From Lolium rigidum (lineage: Eukaryota > Streptophyta > Magnoliopsida > Poales > Poaceae): 64,000 nt of DNA. The notes beneath the pieces were generated by a model that made no database searches, had not been told where the DNA came from, and worked only from the letters and a program-made list of their open reading frames with translations. Below, in pieces: positions 34,087 through 45,000 of this stretch. The first letter of the stretch is position 1; the number at the start of each line of letters is the position of its first letter. The DNA is taken from assembly GCF_022539505.1 (NCBI RefSeq), contig NC_061510.1, forward strand, positions 271,445,687-271,509,686, read 5' to 3'. Made by a program: the position numbers and the translations under genes.

Positions 34087-36675
34087 TACACACTTTCGCG
34101 CCTAGCTGAAAGGCGTTAAAGAAAAGCGCTTATGGGAGACAATCCATGGTTTTTACTACAGTACTTTGTTTTTATTTTGTGTCTTGGAAGTTGTTTACTA
34201 CTGTAGCAACCTCTCCTTATCTTAGTTTAGTGTTTTGTTGTGCCAAGTAAAGTCGTTGATAGTAAAGTTCATACTAGATTTGGATTACTGCGCGAGAAAC
34301 AGATTTCTTTGCTGTCACGAATCTGGGCAAAATTCTCTGTAGGTAACTCAGAAAATTATGCCAATTTACGTGAGTGATCCTCAGATATGTACGCAACTTT
34401 CATTCAATTTGAGCATTTTCATTTGAACAAGTCTGGTGCTTCTATAAAATTCGTCAATACGAACTGTTCTGTTTTGACAGATTCTGCCTTTTATTTCGCA
34501 TTGCCAGTTTTGTTATGTTCGATGGATATTTCGATTCCATTGACTTTAATTAGCTTTGTGCAATGTCCAGAAGTGTTAAGAATGATTATGTAACCTCTGA
34601 ACATGTATATTTTGATTGTGCACTAACCCTCTAATGAGTTGTTCTAAGTTTGGTGTGGAGGAAGTTTTCAAGGATCAAGAGAGGGAGATGATACAACATG
34701 ATCAAGGAGAGTGAAAGCTCTAAGCTTGGGGATGCCCCGGTGGTTCACCCCTGCATATATTAAGAAGACTCAAGCGTCTAAGCTTGGGGATGCCCAAGGC
34801 ATCCCCTTCTTCATCGACAACATTATCAGGTTCCTCCCCTGAAACTATATTTTTATTCCATCACAGCTTATGTGCTTTTCTTGGAGCGTCGGTTTGTTTT
34901 TGTTTTTGTTTTGTTTGAATAAAATGGATCCTAGCATTATTTGTGTGGGAGAGAGACACGCTCCGCTGTAGCATATGGACAAGTATGTCCTTAGGCTTTA
35001 CTCATAATATTCATGGCGAAGTTTCTTCTTCGTTAAATTGTTATATGGTTGGAATTGGAAAATGATACATGTAGTAATTGCTAAAATGTCTTGGATAATG
35101 TGATACTTGGCAATTGTTGTGCTCATGTTTAAGCTCTTGCATCATATACTTTGCACCCATTAATGAAGAAATACATAGAGCATGCTAAAATTTGGTTTGC
35201 ATATTTGGTCTCTCTAAGGTCTAGATAATTTATAGTATTGAGTTTGAACAACAAGGAAGACGGTGTAGAGTCTTATAATGTTTTCAATATGTCTTTTATG
35301 TGAGTTTTGCTGCACCGCTTCATCCTTGTGTTTGTTTCAAATAGCCTTGCTAGCCTAAACCTTGTATCGAGAGGGAATACTTCTCATGCATCCAAATACT
35401 TGAGCCAACCACTATGCCATTTGTGTCCACTATACCTACCTACTACATGGTATTTCTCCGCCATTCCAAAGTAAATTGCTTGAGTGCTACCTTTAAATTT
35501 CCATTCTTCACCTTTGCAATATATAGCTCATGGGACAAATAGCCTAAAAACTATTGTGGTATTGAATATGTACTTATGCACTTTATCTCTTATTAAGTTG
35601 CTCGTTGTGCGATAACCATGTTCACTGGGGACGCCATCAACTACTCTTTGTTGAATATCATGTGAGTTGCTATGCATGTTCGTCTTGTCTGAAGTAAGAG
35701 CGATCTACCACCTTATGGTTAGAGCATGCATATTGTTAGAGAAGAACATTGGGCCGCTAACTAAAGCCATGATCCATGGTGGAAGTTTCAGTTTTGGACA
35801 ATATCCTCAATCTCATATGAGAAAATTAATTGTTGTTACATGCTTATGCATAAAAGAGGAGTCCATTATCTGTTGTCTATGTTGTCCCGGTATGGATGTC
35901 TAAGTTGAGAATAATCAATAGCGAGAAATCCGATGCGAGCTTTCTCCTTAGACCTTTGTACGAGGCAGCATAGAGGTACCCCTTTGTGACACTTGGTTAA
36001 AACATGTGCATTGCGATGATCCCGGTAGTCCAAGCTAATTAGGACAAGGTGCGGGCACTATTAGTATACTATGCATGAGGCTTGCAACTTGTAAGATATA
36101 ATTTACATGATACATATGCTTTATTACTACCGTTGACAAAATTGTTTCTTGTTTTCAAAATCAAAGCTCTAGCACAAATATAGCAATCGATGCTTTTCCT
36201 CTTTGAAGGACCATTCTTTTACTTTTATTGTTGAGTCAGTTCACCTATTTCTCTCCACCTCAAGAAGCAAACACTTGTGTGAACTGTGCATTGATTCCTA
36301 CATATTTGCATATTGCACTTGTTATATTACTCTATGTTGACAATATCCATGACATATACATGTTATAAGTTGAAAACAATCGCTGAAACTTCATCTTCCT
36401 TTGTGTTGCTTCAATGCCTCTACTATGAATTATTGCTTTATGAGTTAACTCTTATGCAAGACTTATTGATGCTTGTCTTGAAGTACTATTCATGAAAAGT
36501 CTTTGCTATATGATTCACTTGTTTACTCATGTCATATACATTGTTTTGATCGCTGCATTCACTACATATGCTTTACAAATAGTATGATCAAGGTTATGAT
36601 GGCATGTCACTCCAGAAATTATCTTTGTTTATCGTTTACCCGCTCGGGACGAGCAGGAACTAGGCTTGGGGATGC
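34087..36675 (+). other. long 3' non-coding region of the gag-protease gypsy
   Basis: 2.6 kb without a long ORF, shared with all other copies of the family. AAGCTTGGGGATGCC occurs at 34722-34736 and 34780-34794, and a variant (TAGGCTTGGGGATGC) abuts the 3' LTR. A 68-codon version of the conserved small ORF is at 34387-34593. The size and conservation of this region in elements without pol suggest it holds cis-acting signals such as packaging or RNA processing; that is inference. Confidence 0.75.
34786..34806 (+). other. perfect hairpin in the gypsy 3' region
   Basis: GGGGATGCC, loop CAA, GGCATCCCC: a 9-bp perfect stem built on the purine-tract motif. It is present in every copy of the family in this window, e.g. 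near 46361-46381 and, inverted, in each array unit. Confidence 0.7.
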
Positions 36676-38262
36676 TGATACGTCTCCGACGTATCGATAA
36701 TTTCTTATGTTCCATGCCACATTATTGATGATATCTACATGTTTTATGCACACTTTATGTCATATTCGTGCATTTTCCGGAACTAACCTATTAACAAGAT
36801 GTCGAAGTGCCGATTCTTTGTTTTCTGCTGTTTTTGGTTTCAAAAATCCTAGTAAGGAAATATTCTCGGAATTGGACGAAATCAACGCCCAGGGTCCTAT
36901 TTTGCCACGAAGCTTCCAGAAGACCGAAGAGGAGACGAAGTGGGGCCACGAGGTGGCCAAACCATAGGGCGGCGCGGCCCAAGCCCTGGCCGCGCCGACC
37001 TATGGTGTGGGCCCCTCGTGACGCCCCTGACCTGCCCTTCCGCCTACAAATAGCCTTCGTCGCGAAACCCCCGGTACCGAGAGCCACGATACGGAAAACC
37101 TTCCGAGACGCCGCCGCCGCCAATCCCATCTCGGGGGATTCGGGAGATCGCCTCCGGCACCCTGCCGGAGAGGGGAATCATCTCCCGGAGGACTCTACGC
37201 CGCCATGGTCGCCTCCGGAGTGATGTGTGAGTAGTCTACCCCTGGACTATGGGTCCATAGCAGTAGCTAGATGGTTGTCTTCTCCTCATTATGCTTAATT
37301 GTCGGGTCTTGTGAGCTGCCGAACATGATCAAGATCATCTATCTGTAATTCTATATGTTGTGTTTGTTGGGATCCGATGAATAGAGAATACTCTGTTATG
37401 TTGATTATCAATTTATATCTATGTGTTGTTTATGATCTTGCATGCTCTCCTTTACTAGTAGATGCTCTGGCCAAGTAGATGCTTGTAACTCCAAGAGGGA
37501 ATATTTATGCTCGATAGTGGGTTCATGTCTCCGTGAATCTGGGGGAGTGACAGAAACCTCTAAGATTATGGATGTGTTGTTGCCACTAGGGATAAAACAT
37601 TGGTGCTATGTTCGAGGATGTAGTTACTGATTACATTACGCGCAATACTTAATGCAATTGTCTGTTGTTAGCAACTTAATACTGGAGGGGGTCGGATGAT
37701 AACCTGAAGGTGGACTTTTTAGTCATAGATGCATGCTTGGATAGCGGTCTATGTACTTTGTCGTAATGCCCAATTAAATCTCACAATACTCATCATAATA
37801 TGTATGTGCATGGTCATGCCCTCTTTATTTGTCAATTGCCCAACTGTAATTTGTTCACCCAACATGTTGTTTATCTTATGGGAGAGACACCTCTAGTGAA
37901 CTGTGGACCCCGGTCCAATTCTCTATACTGAAATACAATCTACTGCAATACTGTTCTACTGTTTTCTGCAAACAATCATCCACACTATACATCTAATCCT
38001 TTGTTACAGCAAGCCGGTGAGATTGACAACCTCGCTGTTTCGTTGGGGCAAAGTACTTGGTTTGTGTTGTGCAGGTTCCACGTTGGCGCCGGAATCCCTG
38101 GTGTTGCGTCGCACTACATCTCGCCGCCATCAACCTTCAACGTGCTTCTTGGCTCCTACTGGTTCGATAAACCTTGGTTTCATACTGAGGGAAAACTTGC
38201 CGCTGTACGCATCACACCTTCCTCTTGGGGTTCCCAACGGACGTGTGCTGTACACGCCATCA
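36676..38262 (+). repeat. 3' LTR of the gag-protease gypsy
   Basis: 1587 bp, same ends as the 5' LTR, preceded by the purine tract GGCTTGGGGATGC and followed by the GTGAT duplication. Confidence 0.92.
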
Positions 38263-38267
38263 GTGAT

Positions 38268-38486
38268 GTCTAGTAAACTCATGAAGAGACCACGAAGTAT
38301 GACGCATATGCTTCACCCGCGGGGTAGGCTACTGGCAGCCATGTACTGGTTATGACTTTGAGTGAAACCTTGTTCACGCAAAACTTGCAATTCAAGGCTT
38401 AATAGTCTCCGCTGAAACACTGGTATATAAACAAGCAGCGAGTATTGGTAAATATGTAAATAGAGATTTGAGATCTGGTGGCTGAT
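38268..38486 (+). other. copia internal tail before its 3' LTR
   Basis: Together with 29790-30053 this forms the copia sequence downstream of pol. The last bases (GGTGGCTGAT) precede the LTR but make a weak purine tract. No gene. Confidence 0.7.
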
Positions 38487-39508
38487 TGTTGAAATAAATG
38501 GGCTAAATCAATTTGGCCCATGTAGTATTTCAGCTTTGCCATAAATCTCAAAGCCCACATAGTTGCAGCCTTGTGAGTTTAAGTCCAAGTTGGTGGCATC
38601 TCACTAGGGAGTGACAAGAGGTGGGAAGTTTAGTCCCACATGGAAAGTTGGGAGAAAGTTAGACCATCTTATAAGGTAAGTTATTCCACCACTAGTAAGT
38701 GAGTAAGAATAGGAGTGGTACACGCGCTCCTCCTCCACCTCCTCGCTCGCTCGACTCAACACGACACGACGCGACGCGACGCGCGCTCGTGGTGAGTGGA
38801 TTGAGCCTCGATCTGAGACTTTCATTTATTTTTGCGGTTCAGGAAAACGAATAGAGTCCTAGACGGACGCGTCACAGTTAGTCGGTTCGGGTCGGACAGT
38901 GGGCTATCTGTAACTGACTCGAACGTGCACGCGACGTGGGCGTGCCCCACGTTGCCTAGGGTTTTCTGAGTCTATATAATCTCTTGTCCGGCTGCCGCGG
39001 AAATCAATTTAATACACGATTTAAGGTTTCCACCTCTCTATGCTTGCGTCGCCATCGTAGCCTACTCCATCCCGCCCGCCGCTGTGCACCGACGAACGGG
39101 AGAGAAGGTCTCCGGAACGGCTTGCCTTTGCGATCCTGTACGGGAGAGGGCGAATTAGGTTTTGGGAAGCGCTCTGCGTGACTGCTCAAGCTCTTCATCA
39201 CGGGTCGCCTTCCGTCCAAGTTGGGCGGTGCTGCCTACCGTCGTCTTCAACGCCGTCTACTTCGACCCATCGTTCCCGTTGTCAACAACGTTGCCATCAA
39301 CAACGTTACTGCTGCGACATCATCTGCTACACCTCCACCGCCACCTCCACCAGATCGGTACGTGCGACATATCTCGATCTATTTTGCCCTGCTACTATTC
39401 ATGTTAATTAATGCATCTAGTATGTTCGAGTTTCACATGTTAGTAGTTACTGTCGTCATGCTTAATATTCTAAAATTAATCATGAAAATTATACCTAATT
39501 ATCCAACA
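38487..39508 (+). repeat. copia 3' LTR
   Basis: 1022 bp, starts TGTTGAAATAAATGGG and ends CCAACA, then GCAAC. It keeps the uninterrupted target of the gypsy array (GGGAGAGGGCGAATTAGG near 39142). It has insertions relative to the 5' LTR near 38533 and 38850-38910. TATA box CTATATAAT at 38972-38980. Confidence 0.9.
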
Positions 39509-39518
39509 GCAACATGAT

Positions 39519-40886
39519 TCAAATACAAGGTGTAATCCATACTGGTGGAGGCCAGCTTTTGGAGTGTTCATCGTTGAACAAATGTATCGGCTTCACCAGG
39601 CTTGTCTTCATGTCAAATACTCCCATGTCGCACGGCTTGTGCTTACGGCGCCAAGAGTAGCCATAATAGTCATCCGTAAAATATATGCAATCTGCGAGCA
39701 ATCCAGATGTCCCGTCATTGGGGAAGAACACTGTGGAGTTGTAACCAATGAAAAGCGTCGCCCCACCCAAGTCATGCATCTGTCTCCACTCGCTTCCTCC
39801 GGGGCACTCGTCGAGGACAAATACTTGGAACCCTATAGTCGGATTAGCTTGTTGGATCGTTTCGCCACAATGCTTGTTGTAGCTCCTATCGGGGGAGTTG
39901 TAGCCGTCGTCATCATCGTGCATACGAGCATCGTTGTCGATAGGAGCATCGTAATTTTCTTCGTCGTCGCTGTCGGTCTCCCGACAATAGCTGGATTCCC
40001 TCCATATGAGCATTAGGTGGCCATCCTGTGTCTCCGCTAAGTAATTCCTTAGGTAGGGGTAGCACTCCAACTCGTAGCTTCCTGCCTGCTCGGGAACAAC
40101 CAGCCTTGGCCTAAATGTCGCGCCGTCAGGCTCCCAGACCTGAACCAACCCGCAGTTGGTCACCGTGTAGAAGAGGCCCCGGTAAAGAATTGCGTCGTTG
40201 TAATGGTCCGTCGATGGCAATACGACCCATATCGCGTCCCTCTCACGGGCAAACGCAAGCTTGTTCTCGGGGCCATGGATCATCATGACGAAGTACTCGC
40301 CGGTGACGGGGTCCCACCAAGGCACAGCTCTGCGGACGAAGCCCACCAAGAAGTTGTCTGCTGGAAGCTCACATGGCGACTCCGGTAAGTGCCCCAGGTC
40401 GAGCCCCGGGCAGTGGAGCCGAAGTAACGACCGGCTGCCGTACAGAACCCGGAACGCATTGTTGCATTCATTTCTCGGGAGGACCTGAAAGTAGCCCATG
40501 GTGGAAATGGATGGCAGCGGGAGCTGGGCACCCGTTATGGGGTTCAGGAGATGCAGAGCGCATTCGTCGTCGACGGTCACGAGCCAGCCGTTGGCGGAGC
40601 CGAACCATGCGCGCTTCTGGATGGCTGGTTCGGGGCCTTTGGGCAGCGCGATGGAACGACAGCGACCGTCCTGGAGGGAGATGAAGTCGGCGACGGCCAG
40701 GTCGGTGCCGCCTCCCGCCAGCATGAGCCACGGCGGCTCCTGCTTGGGGCGAAGCCCGCTTTTCGAGGCTGTCTCCGCCGCTTCTTTCCACGCCGTGCAG
40801 ACGGCGCCGAAACTGAGCCAGTCTACCACGGTGAGGCGGACCGCGAATTCGATCAGCAAGTCCAACGGAAGACCGGACCAGTCCAT
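39519..40886 (-). CDS. F-box protein with DUF295 domain
   Basis: Single-exon ORF of 455 codons with a good start context (GCCATGG). Residues 2-45 form an F-box (LPLDLLIEFAVRLTVVDWLSFG...CTAWKEAA). Residues about 75-430 form the DUF295/KIB-type propeller region, with the conserved GSANGWLVTVD, LLNPITGAQLPLP and, near the C terminus, GYNSTVFFPNDG...IYFTDD...MGVFDMKT. An acidic Asp-rich loop lies at 303-330, between propeller segments. In plants such proteins are thought to act in SCF ubiquitin ligases through SKP1; substrates are unknown. The length is normal for the family and no break is seen. Its 3' flank was displaced by a retroposon and the copia element, and a CACTA lies about 300 bp upstream, so expression may be altered. 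The only likely host gene in the window. Confidence 0.87.
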   Translation of the reverse strand: MDWSGLPLDLLIEFAVRLTVVDWLSFGAVCTAWKEAAETASKSGLRPKQEPPWLMLAGGGTDLAVADFISLQDGRCRSIALPKGPEPAIQKRAWFGSANGWLVTVDDECALHLLNPITGAQLPLPSISTMGYFQVLPRNECNNAFRVLYGSRSLLRLHCPGLDLGHLPESPCELPADNFLVGFVRRAVPWWDPVTGEYFVMMIHGPENKLAFARERDAIWVVLPSTDHYNDAILYRGLFYTVTNCGLVQVWEPDGATFRPRLVVPEQAGSYELECYPYLRNYLAETQDGHLMLIWRESSYCRETDSDDEENYDAPIDNDARMHDDDDGYNSPDRSYNKHCGETIQQANPTIGFQVFVLDECPGGSEWRQMHDLGGATLFIGYNSTVFFPNDGTSGLLADCIYFTDDYYGYSWRRKHKPCDMGVFDMKTSLVKPIHLFNDEHSKSWPPPVWITPCI

Positions 40887-41187
40887 GGCGATTGGCGACT
40901 CGATCAGACACGGCCTCTGGATGAGCAGCTAGGTCATGATCGAGGAACCCGAAGCATTAATAATGACAGCCCCAAGAGAGAGATAAACCGACACGGCCCG
41001 TGTTTCCCTGTCCTGGGGTTGTTCGGATAGCAAGTTTTTGGAAAACAAGTTGTCTTCAAACACGTTTTAAGGCCTGACAAAATAAAACTTTGTTTGGATA
41101 TTTAATTAATTTCTAGAGGCAATACTAAGGTTTCGTAATTCCGTAACACCCAAAATCTGATTTTGTGGAGAACACTGGTAGCACTAC
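40887..41187 (-). other. upstream region of the F-box gene
   Basis: About 300 bp between the start codon and the CACTA insertion. A CTCTCTCTTGG stretch and AT-rich patches are present, but I see no clear TATA box. The original upstream sequence would continue beyond 51147. Confidence 0.45.
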
Positions 41188-41204
41188 CACTACAGGAATG
41201 GCAA

Positions 41205-41490
41205 ACAACGCCGACGGCCAGAGTGTACGCCGACGGCCAAATGTCGGGGCCGTCAGCGTACGGCCTCGCCGGGTGATCTCCGAACGACGACCGTCGGCGT
41301 ACGCATGCAGTCGGCGTAGCGGAGGCTACGCCGAGGCTGCCGTCGGCGTCTACCCGGCCCTCGGCGTAGCATCGACATCGCCCCCGCTTCATCCCGCACC
41401 GTCACCGCGCGCTCACTGCGTCGGCCGAAGACGCCGAGGGCCACCCTCGGCATAGGGCATGCCCCTCCTATGCCGACGGCAACCCTCGGC
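41205..41490. repeat. CACTA subterminal repeats, left
   Basis: Clustered GCCGACGGC / GCCGTCGGCGTA / CCCTCGGCATA units in direct and inverted orientation. Counterpart at 50810-51135. Confidence 0.8.
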
Positions 41491-41745
41491 ATATTTTTTA
41501 TTTTTCTTTATTTTTTTCTCTCTCATATTACTTTATATTATGTTTGTATTATTTATAATAGTATGAATTATGTAAAAATGGTTCTATTTTTTATGAATTC
41601 GTAGATGGCATATGTAGGTCCAACGAGTGACGCTCTTCGCGGACGGGTCAACCGGAGCCACTAGGCCCAACATCTGCTATCGATGTACATATGCCCTAAA
41701 ACAAAGGAAAAAGTCCATTGCTAATCCTAACTCCAACCCTAACCC

Positions 41746-42186
41746 GCTATGGGGGCAGTTCTGCGTGATCTGCTCGCGGAACTTGCCTCGCAGCAGCGAG
41801 TGAACCTCTGGTGGGTTTTACACATCCAGAACTGGCCGAGGCTTTGGCACTTCGGCGTGCAATGGAGATCACTAGGGAAAGGGGTCACGACAGGGTTATC
41901 TTCGCTTCCGATTGTCTCTCATTGATTCAGCGGATCTCGTCAGCCGGCCCTGATCGACCGCCAGTTGGTTCAGTGGTGTTAGACATTAAAAGGTTAGTAG
42001 AGAGTTTCAGCTCTGCTACTTTTCGACATGTTAATCGCTCCCTCAATGAAGCGGCACACATCCTTGCTAGGACCTGTGATGTATCTAGTCAGGGTTTTAT
42101 CTCTAGTTTAGCACCGGAATGTATCCGGAAAACTCTATGTATTGATGTCATGTGATCAATAAAGTGTCGTGCTTCTCTCAAAAAAA
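41746..42186 (+). mobile_element. 5'-truncated LINE, 3' end only
   Basis: A 440-bp insertion with a perfect 11-bp duplication AACCCTAACCC (41735-41745 and 42187-42197) and a poly-A tail at its right end. It carries AATAAAG about 20 bp before the tail. Content is the end of a LINE RNase H domain. Confidence 0.85.
41811..42155 (+). pseudogene. LINE RNase H (RVT_3-type) fragment
   Basis: 114 codons matching the C-terminal part of the RNase H-like domain of plant LINE ORF2: PELAEALALRRAMEI, the catalytic-aspartate block VIFASDCLSLIQRI, then FRHVNRSLNEAAHILAR. The N-terminal part of the domain and the reverse transcriptase are missing because the LINE copy is truncated at its 5' end. It ends at a TGA 20-30 bp before the polyadenylation signal. 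Not functional alone. Confidence 0.75.
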
Positions 42187-43140
42187 AACCCTAACCCTAA
42201 CCGAGGCCATTCCCGCCCTAGGGTTTCCCGCTTCTGCGGGCCAACTTTCTATTTTGCGAACATTTTAGCAAACCACCCGTTCCTCCAAGACAGGCCTATG
42301 AGTCTACGAGCCCAGGACGGGAGTACTAGACTCTTGACTCCACCAGGTGCTGCTACAGTGATAGAGCGTATAGTTCCATCAGAGCAGCAGAGACAAACTG
42401 TGATAGGGCATCCCCTTCAGGCGTGCAAGATGCACATTCATTCTTCTTCTTCCCTCCGGTCTTCACGGGACCCAGTAATAGTTCTCTCCCCATCCCCATC
42501 CACTTCAAATTTGGGTTCTTCCAGTTCCAGGACATGGTGACAGCAGGATTTGGGCTCCACGGAACACCTGGGCTGTGAGCATTAGGTCCCTCCCTATAGG
42601 GGTAGATCTATGTGGTCCCCACCCTAGGATTTCCCAAGATACAGACCACCGAGCGTCGAAATCGCTGGAAAACTTGCATCTGTCCCTAAAGTATATGTAC
42701 AAGTGTGATGTAAGGTTTGGCTAACCTTGCATGTAGCCGGCGTTGACGATTTCCGCATACATGGGCTAGCACTTGGTAAAATCCATGATCTGTATGTGGA
42801 AACTCCCGCCACGGCTCAAAAGCGTGTTGGCGGACGGGTACACCCGCGCGCCGGTACGGCCATACCGCATGTCCCGGCGGCCCCGTTTTGAACAGGTTGA
42901 CAAAGTAAACGAAGTCAAAAAGTCGCGCGGAGCCGCATGGCGTCATTTTATGTGTCCTACTAACCACTTCAAAAGAATGAATTAGGATACGGCAATTATT
43001 GAAAAAACGTTCACAAATAGGGTTATCACGTCCGGAGTTCTATGGCTTATATGGTAAATGAGTAGGAAACGACCGGTGACACCTCATAGTTTGTCGGAAC
43101 GAGGCCATATTTGGCACATGTGTGGTCCCTGGATGGGAAG

Positions 43141-44732
43141 TGATACGTCTCCGACGTATCGATAATTTCTTATGTTCCATGCCACATTATTGATGTTATC
43201 TACATGTTTTATGCACACTTTATGTCATATTCGTGCATTTTCCGGAACTAACCTATTAACAAGATGCCGAAGTGCCGATTGCTGTTTTCTAGCTGTTTCG
43301 GTTTCAGAAATCCTAGTAAGGAAATATTCTCGGAATTGGACGAAATCAACGCCCAGGGGCCTATTTTTCCACGAAGCTTCCAGAAGTCCGAAGACGAAAC
43401 GAAGTGGGGCCACAGGGGGGCCAAACCCTAGGGCAGCGCGGCCCCCCCTTGGCCGCGCCGCCCTGTCATCTGGGCCCCTGTGCCCCCTCTCGACTTGCCC
43501 TTCCGCCTACTTAAAGCCTCCGTGACGAAACCCCCAGTACCGAGAACCACGATACGGAAAACCTTCCAGAGACGCCGCCAACGCCGATCCCATCTCGGGG
43601 GATCCAGGAGATCACCTCCGGCACCCTGCCGGAGAGGGGAATCATCTCCCGGAGGACTCTACGCCGCCATGGTCGCCTCCGGTGTGATGTGTGAGTAGTC
43701 TACCCCTGGACTATGGGTCCATAGCAGTAGCTAGATGGTTGTCTTCTCCCCATTGTGCTATCATTGTCGGATCTTGTGAGCTGCCTGACATGATCAAGAT
43801 CATCTATATGTAATTCTATATGTTGCGTTTGTTGGGATCCGATGAATAGAGAATACTTGTTATGTTGATTATCAAAGCTATGTCTATGTGTTGTTTATGA
43901 TCTTGCATGCTCTCCGTTATTAGTAGATGCTCCGGCCAAGTTGATGCTAGTAACTCCAAGAGGGAGTATTTATGCTCGATAGTGGGTTCATGCCTCTGTG
44001 AATCGGAGGAGTGACAAGAACCACTAAGGTTATGGATGTGCTTGTTGCCACTAGGGATAAAACATTAGTGCTATGTTCAAGGATGTAGTCACTAGTTACA
44101 TTACGCGCAATACTTAATGCAATTGTCCGTTGTTAGCAACTTAATACTTGGAGGGGTTCGGATGATAACCTGAAGGTGGACTTTTTAGGCATAGATGCAG
44201 TTGGATGGCGGTCTATGTACTTTGTCGTAATGCCCAATTAAATCTCACAATACTCATCATGATATGTATGTGCATGGTCATGCCCTCTTTATTTGTCAAT
44301 TGCCCAACTGTAATTTGTTCACCCAACATGTTGTTTGTCTTATGGGAGAGACACCTCTAGTGAACTGTGGACCCCGGTCCAATTCTCTATACTTGAAATA
44401 CAATCTACTTGCAATACTTGTTCTACTCGTTTTCTGCAAACAATCATCTTCCACACAATACGGTTAATCCTTTGTTACAGCAAGCCGGTGAGATTGACAA
44501 CCTCACTGTTTCGTTGGGGCAAAGTACTTTGGTTGTGTTGTGCGGGTTCCACGTTGGCGCCGGAATCCCTGGTGTTGCGCCGCACTACATCCCGCCGCCA
44601 TCAACCTTCAACGTGCTTCTTGGCTCCTCCTGGTTCGATAAACCTTGGTTTCTTTCGAGGGAAAACTTGCTGCTGTGCGCATCATACCTTCCTCTTGGGG
44701 TTCCCAACGAACGTGTGAGTTACACGCCATCA
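43141..44732 (+). repeat. 5' LTR of the 224-codon-ORF gypsy
   Basis: 1592 bp, TGATACGTCTCC...ACACGCCATCA. Followed by a primer site at 44744-44760 that is close to the tRNA-Asp complement but has a changed first base and one base lost. Confidence 0.9.
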
Positions 44733-45000
44733 AGCTCTTTTTCAGGCGCCGTTGCCGGGAGATCAAGACACGCTGCAAGGGAGTCTCCACTTCTCAATCT
44801 CTTTACTTTGTTTTTGTCTTGCTTAGTTTTATTTACTACTTTGTTTGCTGCACTAAATCAAAATACAAAAAAAAATTAGTTGCTAGTTTTACTTTATTTG
44901 CTATCTTGTTTGCTATATCAAAAACACAAAAAAAAATTATTAGTTACTTGTTTTACTTTACTTAATATCATGCATGTTTTTATTTCACTAGTTAAGCATA

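Larger units (their letters stand above)
30054..38262 (+). mobile_element. gypsy element with gag-protease only (Athila-like), 8.2 kb
   Basis: Flanked by GTGAT at 30049-30053 and 38263-38267. LTRs 30054-31640 and 36676-38262 are both 1587 bp. Between them lie a leader, a gag-protease frame with one stop, and a 2.6 kb non-coding region; there is no reverse transcriptase or integrase. The tRNA-Asp primer site and the CDLGAS protease motif point to the Athila branch. LTR length and start recall the Sabrina family, but that is from memory and unverified. It inserted in the copia 3' tail. Confidence 0.92.
8146..39508 (+). mobile_element. copia LTR retrotransposon with two nested gypsy insertions
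   Basis: Bounded by GCAAC at 8141-8145 and 39509-39513. The ends are TGTTGAAATAA... and ...TATCCAACA. Domain order gag, protease, integrase, reverse transcriptase, RNase H defines copia. Its 5' LTR is split by the gypsy array (8701-25489) and its 3' internal tail is split by a gypsy element (30054-38262). The LTRs differ by several indels (about 916 against 1022 bp) and the coding region has frameshifts and stops, so the insertion is old and inactive. Confidence 0.9.

Noticed and set aside
40468..41030. Long ORFs opposite or out of frame to the F-box gene
   Set aside because: Shadows of a GC-rich coding sequence; the F-box frame alone has domains and a good start context.
42169..42540. 123-codon ORF in the CACTA interior
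   Set aside because: Begins in the LINE poly-A and CCCTAA stretch; no domain and no support beyond being open.
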